From Nostoc sp. HK-01 (GTDB lineage: Bacteria > Cyanobacteriota > Cyanobacteriia > Cyanobacteriales > Nostocaceae): a stretch of 64,000 nucleotides of DNA. Where the stretch lies: the NCBI GenBank assembly GCA_003990705.1, contig AP018318.1, forward strand, positions 5,877,001 through 5,941,000, given 5' to 3'. The notes under the pieces were generated by a model. It searched no databases. It was not told the origin of the DNA and saw only the letters and a program-made list of their open reading frames with translations. Positions 26,618-35,268 of the stretch are shown here, in pieces (position 1 is the stretch's first letter; every line of letters begins with the position of its first letter). A program made the position numbers and the translations under genes.

Positions 26618-27274
26618 TTAATTTGCTTACCTTTACAACTCTGCCTTGATTTTTTTAGCTTTTTGAACAACAATTGTTTACTAAATCTTTTTAGTGAAAA
26701 TATTTGTTAAATTATTCTTCTATTAGATTTTCCATGAGTATTTTTGACTTAATGACTCTGGAATATATTTAAACCAATAAACTTATTTTACATATTCAAA
26801 TTCTCCACCTTTAATTGAAATCATGCTAAATTTGTAAATTTCTATTTCTACTTCTTAGCAGAGAGTTTTATAAGATATATTTGAAAAAGTTATAGGCTTT
26901 TTAGATATTCCTATTAACGCACTACAAAACAGAGGAAAGATAGAAACTGTAAAACATGCAGTAGTTTTATCTTCCTCACCAGACCAAATTAGTCTTGGCT
27001 ATGAACAGCTTTTTGTATATGTAATAAAGAAATTATAAAGCATAAGCGTCTGCTCTTGTAATCAGTGGACTTAAAGAGAGCAGAAACCTGGTATGACAAA
27101 GAATTAAGTTTTTTAAAACTTTTTTATTATAAACTATTATACTAATTTATATTGCCAGGGGAGCCAACCTTTCCTATGCTTATTTTGGAAGTGTCTTTTA
27201 GCTCAAGATGAGCTTCCCCGTCAAAATTTTCAAACCACAGTACTGATTGGATTAAATTTTTAGGAGTTTCTGCG
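26618..27274. other. Long A/T-rich intergenic region between ndhF4 and ccmK2
   Basis: This 657-bp gap must contain the divergent promoters of the ndhF4 and ccm transcripts. It is strongly A/T-rich. A 55-codon frame without ATG (26874-27038, plus strand) looks coding-like (ALQNRGKIETVKHAVVLSSS, then GYEQLFVYVIKK, TAA) and may be a gene remnant. No hairpin or operator could be assigned with confidence. Confidence 0.45.
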
Positions 27275-27583
27275 ATGCCAATTGCAGTTGGAATGATTGA
27301 GACTAAGGGCTTTCCAGCAGTAGTAGAAGCTGCTGATGCGATGGTGAAAGCTGCCCGTGTAACTTTGGTAGGATATGAAAAAATTGGTAGCGCTCGTGTC
27401 ACCGTAATCGTGCGGGGTGATGTTTCCGAAGTGCAAGCTTCAGTTGCAGCAGGAATTGAAGCGGCAAGAAGAGTAAATGGTGGTGAAGTGGTTTCCACTC
27501 ACATCATTGCGCGTCCCCATGAAAACTTGGAATACGTATTGCCGATTCGTTACACCGAAGCTGTGGAACAGTTTCGCACTTAA
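27275..27583 (+). CDS. ccmK2: Carboxysome shell hexamer protein CcmK2
   Basis: A single BMC domain of 102 residues that forms the flat hexameric facets of the beta-carboxysome shell. Motifs: [20 protein letters not shown] and the central pore loop YEKIGSAR (Lys36-Arg41), then [15 protein letters not shown] and [14 protein letters not shown]. The pore has Ala40 where the next copy has Gly. The short C-terminus is typical of CcmK2. AGGAG precedes the ATG. First gene of the ccm operon; the second copy follows after 89 bp. Confidence 0.92.
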   Translation: MPIAVGMIETKGFPAVVEAADAMVKAARVTLVGYEKIGSARVTVIVRGDVSEVQASVAAGIEAARRVNGGEVVSTHIIARPHENLEYVLPIRYTEAVEQFRT

Positions 27584-27672
27584 AAGCTGAGAAGACAAAG
27601 TGACTGACGGGGTTGCTTGCTTGATCTGCGCTTTTGTTTTGTTTGAGAAAATTTAATTAGGAATTACAACTA

Positions 27673-28020
27673 ATGTCAATTGCAGTGGGAATGGTAGAAA
27701 CCCTTGGCTTTCCAGCAGTAGTGGAAGCTGCTGACGCGATGGTGAAAGCCGCTCGTGTAACCTTAGTAGGTTACGAAAAAATCGGTAGTGGTCGTGTCAC
27801 CGTAATTGTCCGGGGTGATGTTTCCGAAGTCCAAGCTTCTGTAGCAGCTGGCGTTGAATCAGTTAAGCGCGTGAATGGTGGACAAGTACTGTCTACTCAC
27901 ATCATTGCGCGTCCCCATGAAAACTTGGAATACGTGCTGCCAATTCGTTATACAGAAGACGTAGAACAATTCCGGGAAAATGTCAATGCAATTCGTCCTT
28001 TCGGCGGCAGAAGACCATAA
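27673..28020 (+). CDS. ccmK1: Carboxysome shell hexamer protein CcmK1
   Basis: A second BMC hexamer protein, nearly identical to the first through residue 100 and with an extra C-terminal tail ([14 protein letters not shown]), as seen in CcmK1 proteins. The pore motif is KIGSGR. With CcmK2 it forms mixed or layered facets that control bicarbonate entry and limit CO2 loss. The 115-residue length and the operon order K2-K1-L-M-N match other beta-cyanobacteria. ccmL starts 6 bp after the stop. Confidence 0.92.
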   Translation: MSIAVGMVETLGFPAVVEAADAMVKAARVTLVGYEKIGSGRVTVIVRGDVSEVQASVAAGVESVKRVNGGQVLSTHIIARPHENLEYVLPIRYTEDVEQFRENVNAIRPFGGRRP

Positions 28021-28026
28021 CATATA

Positions 28027-28329
28027 ATGCAAATTGCCAAAGTGCGTGGCACAGTAGTTAGCACTCAAAAAGAACCAAGTCTTAGAGGTGTAAAACTACT
28101 GCTGTTGCAATTAGTGGATGAAGAAGGAAACATCCTGCCACAATACGAGGTAGCAGCGGATACGGTGGGAGCAGGAGTAGATGAGTGGGTGCTGGTCAGT
28201 TGTGGCAGTGCCGCTCGTCAAATTCTTGGTAACGAACAACGCCCTTTAGATGCAGCAGTTGTGGCGATAATTGATACTATTCATGTTCAAGATCGCCTTA
28301 TCTACAGTAAAAAAGACCAATATAGATAG
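28027..28329 (+). CDS. ccmL: Carboxysome shell vertex protein CcmL
   Basis: A 100-residue EutN/CcmL-family pentamer protein that closes the twelve vertices of the carboxysome shell. Typical sequence: MQIAKVRGTVVSTQKEPSL, then AADTVGAGVDEWVLVSCGSA and AVVAIIDTIHVQDRLIY. Complete, with the normal family length. A repeat-rich 144-bp gap separates it from ccmM. Confidence 0.93.
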   Translation: MQIAKVRGTVVSTQKEPSLRGVKLLLLQLVDEEGNILPQYEVAADTVGAGVDEWVLVSCGSAARQILGNEQRPLDAAVVAIIDTIHVQDRLIYSKKDQYR

Positions 28330-28440
28330 TCAACAGTCAACAGTCAAAAGGAGCTAGAGGTTGGGCGGTTTTCCCAACTGAAAGCAACTGGCATTAAAGG
28401 TCAGTAAACTATGGACTATTGACTATAGACTATTGACTAT
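28329..28440. repeat. Composite intergenic repeat between ccmL and ccmM
   Basis: The left part is GTCAACA twice plus a degenerate copy (28329-28350), and the right part has TTGACTA units (28419-28425 and 28433-28439), so the ends can pair as inverted arrays. Between them a hairpin GTTGGG/CCCAAC (28360-28378) is followed by GCAACTGGC, a fragment shared with the elements at 30177 and 52594. It may weaken read-through or alter mRNA stability between ccmL and ccmM; that is inference. Confidence 0.6.
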
Positions 28441-28473
28441 TTACAAAAAGCTTAATTCAGGAGGAATCTCGCG

Positions 28474-30150
28474 ATGGCAGTCAGCAGCACGGCGGCACCC
28501 CCAACCCCGTGGTCAAAAAGTTTAGCTGAGCCAGAAATCCACGAAACTTCATTCGTACATTCTTTCTCTAACATTATTGGTGATGTGCGGATAGGTGCAA
28601 ATGTAATCGTTGCTCCGGGGACTTCGATTAGAGCGGATGAAGGTACACCTTTTCATATCGGTGAAAAGACCAATATCCAAGATGGTGTAGTGATTCATGG
28701 TTTAGAGCAAGGTCGAGTAGTCGGTGATGATGGCGAAGAATACTCGGTCTGGGTTGGGAATAATGCTTCCCTAACCCACATGGCTCTGATTCATGGCCCA
28801 GCTTATGTAGGGGATAATTGCTTTATTGGCTTTCGCTCTACGGTATTTAATGCCAGAGTGGGTAAGGGCTGCATCGTGATGATGCACGCTTTAATTCAAG
28901 ATGTAGAAATTCCCTCTGGTAAATATGTGCCGTCGGGAGCGATAATCACAAGCCAGCAGCAAGCTGACCGTCTGCCAGATGTGCAAGATCAAGATGAGCA
29001 ATTTGCCCATCATGTAGTGGGGATTAATCAAGCATTGCGGGCTGGTTATCGCTGTGCTGCGGATAGCAAATGTATTGCACCCATCCGGGATGAATTAGCT
29101 AAATCTTATACAGGTAATGGTGTTACTGTCTTAGAGTTGGAAAGGAGTAGTGAAGTGGCAAGCAATAGCTTGGGTGCAGAAACAGTAGATCAAGTGCGCT
29201 ATCTGTTAGAGCAAGGTTATAAGATTGGTACAGAACATGTAGACCAAAGACGCTTTAGGACTGGTTCTTGGACTAGCTGCCAGCCAATTGAAGCGCGATC
29301 TGTGAATGAAGCTTTATCAGCATTGGCAAGCTGTCTGGCAGACCACAGTGGTGAGTACGTACGTTTATTTGGGATTGACCCTAAAGGTAAACGTCGGGTG
29401 TTAGAGACAATTATCCAACGCCCAGATGGTGTGGTAAAAGTAGCAGCTAACTTTAAAGCACCTGCAAGTACAAGTAGTTCCAGCTACACTAGTTACAACA
29501 GCAACGGCAATGGTAGTAGTAACGGTGCTGGTATTGGTTCAATTAGCGCTGAAACTGTAGACCAAATCCGCCAATTATTAGCAGGTGGTTACAAAATTGG
29601 GTCTGAACACGTAGATGAGCGTCGTTTTCGGACTGGTTCTTGGGCTAGTTGTAAGCCCATAGACGCTACTTCTACTAATGAAGTTGTGGCGGCTTTAGAA
29701 GAATGTCTTGAAAGCCATCAAGGCGAATATGTCCGTTTAATTGGTATTGACCCGAAAGCCAAGCGTCGGGTATTAGAAAGCATTATTCAACGACCTAATG
29801 GCCCTGTAGCGGTCTCTAATGGTCAGAAATCTTATGCTAGTTCAAGTAGTGTTAGCTCGACAACCGCAACCGCAACGACGACAAGCAATCGGTTAAATAC
29901 AGAAGTTGTAGACCAGCTACGGCAATTGTTGGCAAGTGGTTATAAAATTAGTGCCGAACACGTAGACCAAAGACGTTTCCGGACTGGTTCTTGGGCAAGC
30001 TGTGGACAAATTGAGGCCAGATCGGAAAGAGATGCGATCGCAGCTTTGGAAACATATCTTTCTGAATATCCTGGTGAGTACGTGCGGTTGATTGGGATTG
30101 ACCCGAAAGCCAAACGTCGAGTGTTGGAAACAATTATTCAACGTCCGTAG
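28474..30150 (+). CDS. ccmM: Carboxysome assembly protein CcmM (gamma-carbonic anhydrase plus three RbcS-like modules)
   Basis: CcmM clusters Rubisco in the carboxysome core and links it to the shell. Residues 1-209 form a gamma-carbonic anhydrase trimer domain with zinc-site His75, His102 and His107 and the regulatory Cys194-Cys200 pair, so it is likely catalytic under oxidising conditions. Three RbcS-like modules follow at about 233-318, 357-442 and 475-558, each with RRFRTGSW and [12 protein letters not shown], joined by Ser/Thr/Asn-rich linkers. Modules 1 and 2 carry Cys pairs (269/287 and 393/411); module 3 has Cys510 only. Starts after GGAGG. Full length. Confidence 0.95.
   Translation: MAVSSTAAPPTPWSKSLAEPEIHETSFVHSFSNIIGDVRIGANVIVAPGTSIRADEGTPFHIGEKTNIQDGVVIHGLEQGRVVGDDGEEYSVWVGNNASLTHMALIHGPAYVGDNCFIGFRSTVFNARVGKGCIVMMHALIQDVEIPSGKYVPSGAIITSQQQADRLPDVQDQDEQFAHHVVGINQALRAGYRCAADSKCIAPIRDELAKSYTGNGVTVLELERSSEVASNSLGAETVDQVRYLLEQGYKIGTEHVDQRRFRTGSWTSCQPIEARSVNEALSALASCLADHSGEYVRLFGIDPKGKRRVLETIIQRPDGVVKVAANFKAPASTSSSSYTSYNSNGNGSSNGAGIGSISAETVDQIRQLLAGGYKIGSEHVDERRFRTGSWASCKPIDATSTNEVVAALEECLESHQGEYVRLIGIDPKAKRRVLESIIQRPNGPVAVSNGQKSYASSSSVSSTTATATTTSNRLNTEVVDQLRQLLASGYKISAEHVDQRRFRTGSWASCGQIEARSERDAIAALETYLSEYPGEYVRLIGIDPKAKRRVLETIIQRP
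29141..29157 (+). promoter_or_regulatory. ccmM: Internal ribosome-binding site and GTG start for short CcmM (M35-like)
   Basis: AAAGGAG (29141-29147) lies seven bases before an in-frame GTG (29155-29157, Val228), between the anhydrase domain and the first RbcS-like module. Translation from here gives 331 residues, close to the 35-kDa form known to be made by internal initiation in Synechococcus. The Shine-Dalgarno match is strong for an intragenic site. Confidence 0.75.
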
Positions 30151-30468
30151 TAGTGCTGAGTTGAAAGTGCTGAGGAGCCAGTCGCGTGGGCGGCTCTGCC
30201 GACTTGAGCGGTAGCGAGCCTGCGAGAGTCACTGGCGTTGCTGAGTTGAAAGTATTGAGTTAACTTTGAACCAGAATATTTAGTCATACTCACCCTAAAC
30301 AGTAAGTGATTAACGATGCTGAATTGTACTCAGCAATGTTACTTGCTACAACGGAGGTTACCTCCCTTCGGGTTCACAGTCGCCTGCGGAGGGAAACCCT
30401 CCCGCAGCGCTGATTCACCGCAACGCAGTGGCTCCTTAGCATTTCTATCTTCCGAGGTTTAATTTTCC
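30151..30468. repeat. Repeat-rich gap between ccmM and ccmN
   Basis: No gene is seen in this 318-bp gap. It holds one copy of a dispersed structured element (30177-30236, bounded by GCCAGT and ACTGGC, with GGGCGGCTCTGCCGACTTG inside). A second G/C-rich element lies at about 30352-30432 (CGGAGGTTACCTCCCTTCGG, then GCGGAGGGAAACCCTCCCGC, a strong hairpin). Both resemble interspersed repeats of Nostoc-type genomes inserted inside an operon. Confidence 0.6.
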
Positions 30469-31215
30469 ATGTCTGTGCCGCCACTACGCCTCCACAATCA
30501 CTTTGAGCCTTACATTAGTGGCGATGTGACTATTCATCCCAGTGCGGTGTTAGCACCTGGCGTGATACTCCAAGCAGCTACCAACAGTAAAATCATTATT
30601 GGCACTGGTGTCTGTATTGGTATGGGGTCAATTCTCCAAGTCAATGAAGGAACCCTAGAAGTAGAAGCAGGTGCTAACTTGGGGGCTGGTTTTTTGATGG
30701 TAGGAGCAGGCAAAATTGGTACTAATGCTTGTATTGGTGCAGCAACAACAGTTTTTAATTGTTCTGTAGAACCGGGAAGAGTAGTACCACCAAGCTCAGT
30801 GTTAGGAGATACTAGCCGTCAGATTAGTCTGTCCCAAACACAAGAGCCACTAACTAATAACGCTGTTTCTCCTAATCTCCAAGAGCAACAACCAGAGGAG
30901 AATAATTTTGTGGGAAGTCAGGAAAAACCTATTTCTATTTCCTCAACTAATCTTTCTGCTTCTGCTTTCTTGGAGTTAAACCACCAGTCTATTTCAATTC
31001 CTCAACCTTCGCCCACACCCTCTGCTCAACCACCACCGCCTGAGCAAGATGAAACTGCTGCTGGTTCATCAGAAATTAGTGCGGATAACTCTGAATCTTC
31101 GGATATTTTTGGAACTCAAATTTATGGGCAAGGTAGTATTCACAGGCTATTAACGACATTATTTCCCCATAGACAATCCTTGAACAATCCTAAGTCTGAC
31201 GAACCACCCGAATAA
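30469..31215 (+). CDS. ccmN: Carboxysome assembly protein CcmN
   Basis: CcmN bridges CcmM and the shell during carboxysome assembly. Residues about 15-112 are a left-handed beta-helix of hexapeptide repeats (TIHPSAVLAPGVIL, IGTGVCIGMGSIL, IGTNACIGAATTVF) that would bind CcmM. A long Pro/Ser/Gln-rich linker follows, then an amphipathic encapsulation peptide at about 218-235 (IYGQGSIHRLLTTLFPHR) expected to bind CcmK. The protein ends in a polar tail. All parts are intact. Confidence 0.9.
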   Translation: MSVPPLRLHNHFEPYISGDVTIHPSAVLAPGVILQAATNSKIIIGTGVCIGMGSILQVNEGTLEVEAGANLGAGFLMVGAGKIGTNACIGAATTVFNCSVEPGRVVPPSSVLGDTSRQISLSQTQEPLTNNAVSPNLQEQQPEENNFVGSQEKPISISSTNLSASAFLELNHQSISIPQPSPTPSAQPPPPEQDETAAGSSEISADNSESSDIFGTQIYGQGSIHRLLTTLFPHRQSLNNPKSDEPPE

Positions 31216-31417
31216 GTGTTAATTGTAAGTTGTCCTCTAAAGTATGAAATATGAATTATGAGGGATGAGAAAAATCATTTCATCCTTTATGCTTTATTCT
31301 TCAGCCTTTCGCTTTCAACCTTTAGCCTACCCAAATATGCGGGTTTTCCTCTGGAGTACGGGAAAGCTGGCAAAAGGGCATCTACATTATTGACTGTGAG
31401 TATCCTGGAGAATTCAC

Positions 31418-32212
31418 ATGGACACATATAATAAACAGTCTCTTAGCACTGTTCGGGCATCGCATCGGCGAGACAGAGATAACTTCAAGGATACTGCCTT
31501 GGGTTTAGTATCTACCCTCAGCTTTCCGGCAATCGTCGGAACTGCTGACATGATGTTGAAATCCGCTGGAGTTCATCTGGTTGGATATGAAAAAATTGGT
31601 AGTGGTCACTGTACAGCTATTGTTCGAGGTGGCATAGCTGATGTGCGTTTAGCAGTTGAGTCAGGTGTACAAACGGCTGAACAGTTTGGTCAATTGGTTT
31701 CTAGTTTGGTGATTCCTCGCCCTTTTCCTAATCTGGATGTAGTGCTGCCCATTACTAATAGATTAAGTAAATATATGGAAGAAGGAAGTTATAGCCGGTT
31801 GAGTAACCTCGCTATTGGACTCGTGGAAACACGGGGATTTCCAGCGATGGTAGGAGCTTGCGATGCCATGTTGAAATCAGCTGATGTGCAGTTAGCAGCC
31901 TATGAAAAAATTGGTGCGGGGTTATGTACAGCCATTATTCGTGGCTCTGTGGCTAATGTCGCGGTAGCAGTGGAAGCTGGAATGTATGAAGCAGAACGGA
32001 TTGGGGAATTGAATGCTGTGATGGTGATTCCTCGGCCATTGGATGAATTAGAACAAACCTTACCTGTTGCAAGTTGTTGGATAGAAGAACGGCAACCAAT
32101 TAAGATGCCTGTGAATATTAAGGAGCAAGTCGCTGAGTTAGAGATACTCCAGTTGCCTGATTTAGCTAAGTTACCTGCAAAAGTTACCGAAGAATTATGG
32201 AATGATGAATGA
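31418..32212 (+). CDS. ccmO: Tandem-BMC carboxysome shell protein CcmO
   Basis: Two BMC domains in one chain (residues about 25-120 and 128-222), so it should form a pseudohexameric trimer. Each repeats the pattern ALGLVSTLSFPAIVGTADMM / AIGLVETRGFPAMVGACDAM, with pore loops KIGSGHC and KIGAGLC. The pore loops differ from CcmK by ending in a Cys. A C-terminal acidic extension of about 45 residues is outside the BMC fold. CcmO is essential for shell closure in Synechococcus. Last gene of the ccm run. Confidence 0.88.
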   Translation: MDTYNKQSLSTVRASHRRDRDNFKDTALGLVSTLSFPAIVGTADMMLKSAGVHLVGYEKIGSGHCTAIVRGGIADVRLAVESGVQTAEQFGQLVSSLVIPRPFPNLDVVLPITNRLSKYMEEGSYSRLSNLAIGLVETRGFPAMVGACDAMLKSADVQLAAYEKIGAGLCTAIIRGSVANVAVAVEAGMYEAERIGELNAVMVIPRPLDELEQTLPVASCWIEERQPIKMPVNIKEQVAELEILQLPDLAKLPAKVTEELWNDE

Positions 32213-32392
32213 TGAATTAAGAATTGTGAGTGATGAATTGTGGGAAAATTCTCATCAGCATTCATATTCAGCATTCATCTTTGGTTGGAAGGCATCTTAC
32301 GCTTCGCTTGTTGTTTTGATCATAACTTTTACGGACTATAAATCAAATATCTTTCTTTTAATAGCGAATATAGATTTTTATCTATACTAAAA

Positions 32393-32410
32393 CTCATAAC
32401 TTCGTATGAG
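32393..32410. promoter_or_regulatory. Inverted repeat upstream of rbcR, possible operator
   Basis: CTCATA (32393-32398) and TATGAG (32405-32410) form a perfect 6-bp inverted repeat with a 6-nt centre, about 77 bp upstream of the rbcR start. LysR regulators often bind such dyads near their own genes. I have no further support for function. Confidence 0.35.
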
Positions 32411-32486
32411 CGACACGCCATGATTTGCAGGTGTTCCGTGATACTAGTTTTATATCTATAAGATCGCTATTAGAGGAGAATCACCT

Positions 32487-33416
32487 TTGAACCAAGCGAC
32501 GCTACACCAGTTGAAGGTATTTGAGGCGGCGGCTCGACATGGTAGCTTTACTCGTGCTGCGGAAGAATTATTTCTTACCCAGCCTACAGTTTCCATGCAA
32601 ATCAAGCAATTAACAAAATCTGTGGGCTTACCATTATTTGAGCAGGTTGGGAAACGCTTGTATTTGACGGAAGCGGGTAGAGAACTTTTTGCTACTTGTC
32701 GACAAATTTTTGAAACTATCGCTCAGTTTGAGATGAAGGTTGCTGATTTAAAAGGGCTAAAACAAGGGCAATTACGTTTAGCAGTTATCACCACAGCCAA
32801 GTATTTTATTCCACGTCTATTAGGCCCATTTTGTCAGCGTTACCCAGGAATTGATATTTCCTTGCAAGTAACAAATCACGAAAAAATTATTGAGAGGATG
32901 ATGAATAACCTGGATGACTTGTATATTATGAGTCAGGTTCCAGAACATTTGGATGTGAATTGTGAACCGTTTTTAGACAACCCTTTGGTAGTTTTTGCTC
33001 CGGTGAATCATCCCCTAGCAAAGGAAAAAAATATCTCAATTCAAGAGCTAAATAATCAACCTTTTATTATGCGAGAACCAGGTTCAGGTACTCGCCGTGC
33101 TGTGCAGGCTCTATTAGAAGAACACGGGATAACAGTGAATGTAAAGCTGGAATTGGGGAGTAATGAAGCTATTAAGCAAGCGATCGCCGGAGGTTTAGGA
33201 ATCTCTGTGTTATCTCGTCATACTTTACTCTCAGATGCCTCGGAGTTTAGCATTTTAGATGTGCAGCACTTTCCCATTAAGCGAGCTTGGTACATGGTTT
33301 ATCCGGCAGGTAAACAGCTATCAATTGTAGCTCGTACCTATTATGAGTATTTGCTGGATGCGGCAAAGACATTTGTTGAGCAGACTGAAATTCCTGTTTA
33401 TAGTACTGTTGATTGA
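32487..33416 (+). CDS. rbcR: LysR-family transcriptional regulator RbcR (CmpR/CcmR group)
   Basis: The start codon is TTG, supported by GAGGAG nine bases upstream. The 309-residue protein has a winged HTH at residues 4-62 (HQLKVFEAAARHGSFTRAAE, TQPTVSMQIKQL) and a type-2 periplasmic-binding-like effector domain (YPGIDISLQV, FIMREPGSGTRRA, ISVLSRHTL). It belongs to the CbbR/RbcR group that controls Rubisco and carbon-uptake genes in response to carbon-status metabolites. Its location right after the ccm genes supports that role; which group member it is cannot be settled here. Confidence 0.82.
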   Translation: MNQATLHQLKVFEAAARHGSFTRAAEELFLTQPTVSMQIKQLTKSVGLPLFEQVGKRLYLTEAGRELFATCRQIFETIAQFEMKVADLKGLKQGQLRLAVITTAKYFIPRLLGPFCQRYPGIDISLQVTNHEKIIERMMNNLDDLYIMSQVPEHLDVNCEPFLDNPLVVFAPVNHPLAKEKNISIQELNNQPFIMREPGSGTRRAVQALLEEHGITVNVKLELGSNEAIKQAIAGGLGISVLSRHTLLSDASEFSILDVQHFPIKRAWYMVYPAGKQLSIVARTYYEYLLDAAKTFVEQTEIPVYSTVD

Positions 33417-33510
33417 GTTTTGAGATCTAAGCTTCAACTTGTTTGGCTTGAAGCATCTGAACCATGACAAAATTAACCAGCAGAGTCATTTGATATGGGG
33501 AAAGCTGGCA

Positions 33511-35130
33511 GTGACACACCCGGAAACTCCTTCTCTAAGAAAAACAGTGCCAACTCAGGTAGTAGCTGTGACGGTATACAGCGATCAAGCCTTAGTTACA
33601 AGACAAGGTGTCGTTGCTTTAACAGGGACGGAAAGGGAATTGGTGATTAATTCACTGCCAGTAACTCTAGAATCTGATTCTGTTAGGGTGGGTGGTCAAG
33701 GTACGGTAGGAGTAAGTTTGTTGAGTGTTAGTAGCGATCGCATCTACACCACCGAACCTGTTGCCGAACGAGTCGCACATTTAAACAGCCAAATTCAACA
33801 AATAGAAGCAGAAAAACGCAATTTGCAAGCGCAAATTGATGCCTTAGCTTTACAGGCAAAATTTATTGAAGGCTTGCGGGAAAAAACAGAAGAACCATTT
33901 GCTCAAAGTTTGTCTCGCAAAAATCTCAGCCTCAGCGAAACCTTAGATTTTTTGAACTTTTTAGGCAGCCAGTATAGCGAATATGCGATCGCATCTGGAG
34001 ATTACAATAGCCAACAGCAGGAACTAGACAAGCAACTACAGGCACTCCGCGCCACATTACACAATATTCAAACACCCCATCCCCAAGAAAGTTTTAGCTT
34101 GGTTGTCGGTATAGAAGTTGCTGGCGAAGGCGAGTTTGAGTTAGAAGTATCCTACATTATCAATCGTGCTAGTTGGACTCCCCTTTATGACTTGCGAGTA
34201 GATAGCACAAGTCAAACAGTAAATTTAAGCTACCTGGCAGAAATCACCCAAAATACTGGCGAAGATTGGTTAGATGTATCTCTTACTCTCTCAACGGCTA
34301 AACCAGGATTAGGTACACTACCACCAAAACTAGAACCTTGGTATATTGACACCCTACGTTCACGTACAGTGCAACGAGTATTACCCCGTCCATCACTGCC
34401 TAGCATCGCGGCTATGCCTGCGGCAGATTCATTGTTTTCACAAGATGAGGAGGATCTAGCTAGTGATGCTCTTGTTGCAGCAGAAAATATAGGAGCAGCA
34501 ATCTCCAAAGAAGGAAGCGTAGTTACCTTTAAACTCAATGGTGCTGGGAATATTCCTAGTGATGGCGCACCCCATAAAATAACAATTTTTAATGACGATT
34601 ATCCCTGTAATTTTGACTATGTAGTTATACCGCGCTTGGTGAGCTTTGCTTATTTACAAGCTCATGTAAAAAATAGTTCTGATGGCGCAACTTTATTACC
34701 TGGCAAAGCCAATATTTTTCGAGATGATGTTTTTGTAGGTGGAACTAAATTAGAAAACATTGCCCCTGGGCAAGAATTTATCTTGAACTTAGGCATTGAT
34801 GAAGGTATCAAAATTGAACGGAATTTAGTCGAGCGCCAAGTCGATAAAAAAATGATTGTAAATCAACGTCAAACTACTTACGCTTATCGATTATTAATTA
34901 CAAACTTACTCAATCAAGAAATTAATTTAAAAATTACAGAACAATTACCTGTTAGCCGCAACGAGCAAATCAAAATTCGTCTTACCCGCATCCAACCGCA
35001 AATTCAACTGGGGGAAATGGAAATTTTAGAATGGGAGTTAAGCGTTTTATCTCAAGAGCGACGAGAAATATATTATCAATTTACCCTAGAACATCCGCCT
35101 GAATTAACTGTGATTGGTTTAGATATATAG
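33511..35130 (+). CDS. MuiA-family (DUF4139) protein
   Basis: The start is uncertain: GTG at 33511 (539 aa) with GGGGA upstream, or TTG at 33439 (563 aa) without a clear ribosome site. Conserved sequence begins after both, at VVAVTVYSDQALVTRQG. The parts are an N-terminal DUF4140 strand region, a coiled coil at about 90-130 (SQIQQIEAEKRNLQAQIDAL), and the DUF4139 beta domain (VSYIINRASWTPLYDLRVD, ITQNTGEDWLDVSLTLSTA). The family is called mucoidy inhibitor A, but its biochemical role is unknown. No signal peptide is seen. Confidence 0.8.
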   Translation: MTHPETPSLRKTVPTQVVAVTVYSDQALVTRQGVVALTGTERELVINSLPVTLESDSVRVGGQGTVGVSLLSVSSDRIYTTEPVAERVAHLNSQIQQIEAEKRNLQAQIDALALQAKFIEGLREKTEEPFAQSLSRKNLSLSETLDFLNFLGSQYSEYAIASGDYNSQQQELDKQLQALRATLHNIQTPHPQESFSLVVGIEVAGEGEFELEVSYIINRASWTPLYDLRVDSTSQTVNLSYLAEITQNTGEDWLDVSLTLSTAKPGLGTLPPKLEPWYIDTLRSRTVQRVLPRPSLPSIAAMPAADSLFSQDEEDLASDALVAAENIGAAISKEGSVVTFKLNGAGNIPSDGAPHKITIFNDDYPCNFDYVVIPRLVSFAYLQAHVKNSSDGATLLPGKANIFRDDVFVGGTKLENIAPGQEFILNLGIDEGIKIERNLVERQVDKKMIVNQRQTTYAYRLLITNLLNQEINLKITEQLPVSRNEQIKIRLTRIQPQIQLGEMEILEWELSVLSQERREIYYQFTLEHPPELTVIGLDI

Positions 35131-35268
35131 ATATTACCCAAACCCAGATGAGATAGCTTTATACTTGACCTGTATCGTATCCTATCTATTGAGTGTTACA
35201 AATAAAAAATACGACAAGTAGCAAATGTAGCTCATTGCTGATTGTTACTTGATTCAGGAGTTGTGGTA

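Noticed and set aside
32202-32390. Plus-strand 62-codon frame overlapping the end of ccmO
   Set aside because: It starts in a direct-repeat region (ATGATGAATTA type) inside ccmO, with no family or conserved look.
32396-32407. ATAACTTCGTAT, 12 bases identical to one arm of loxP
   Set aside because: There is only one arm, without the 8-bp spacer and second arm, and no recombinase is nearby. It is a chance match within the dyad upstream of rbcR.
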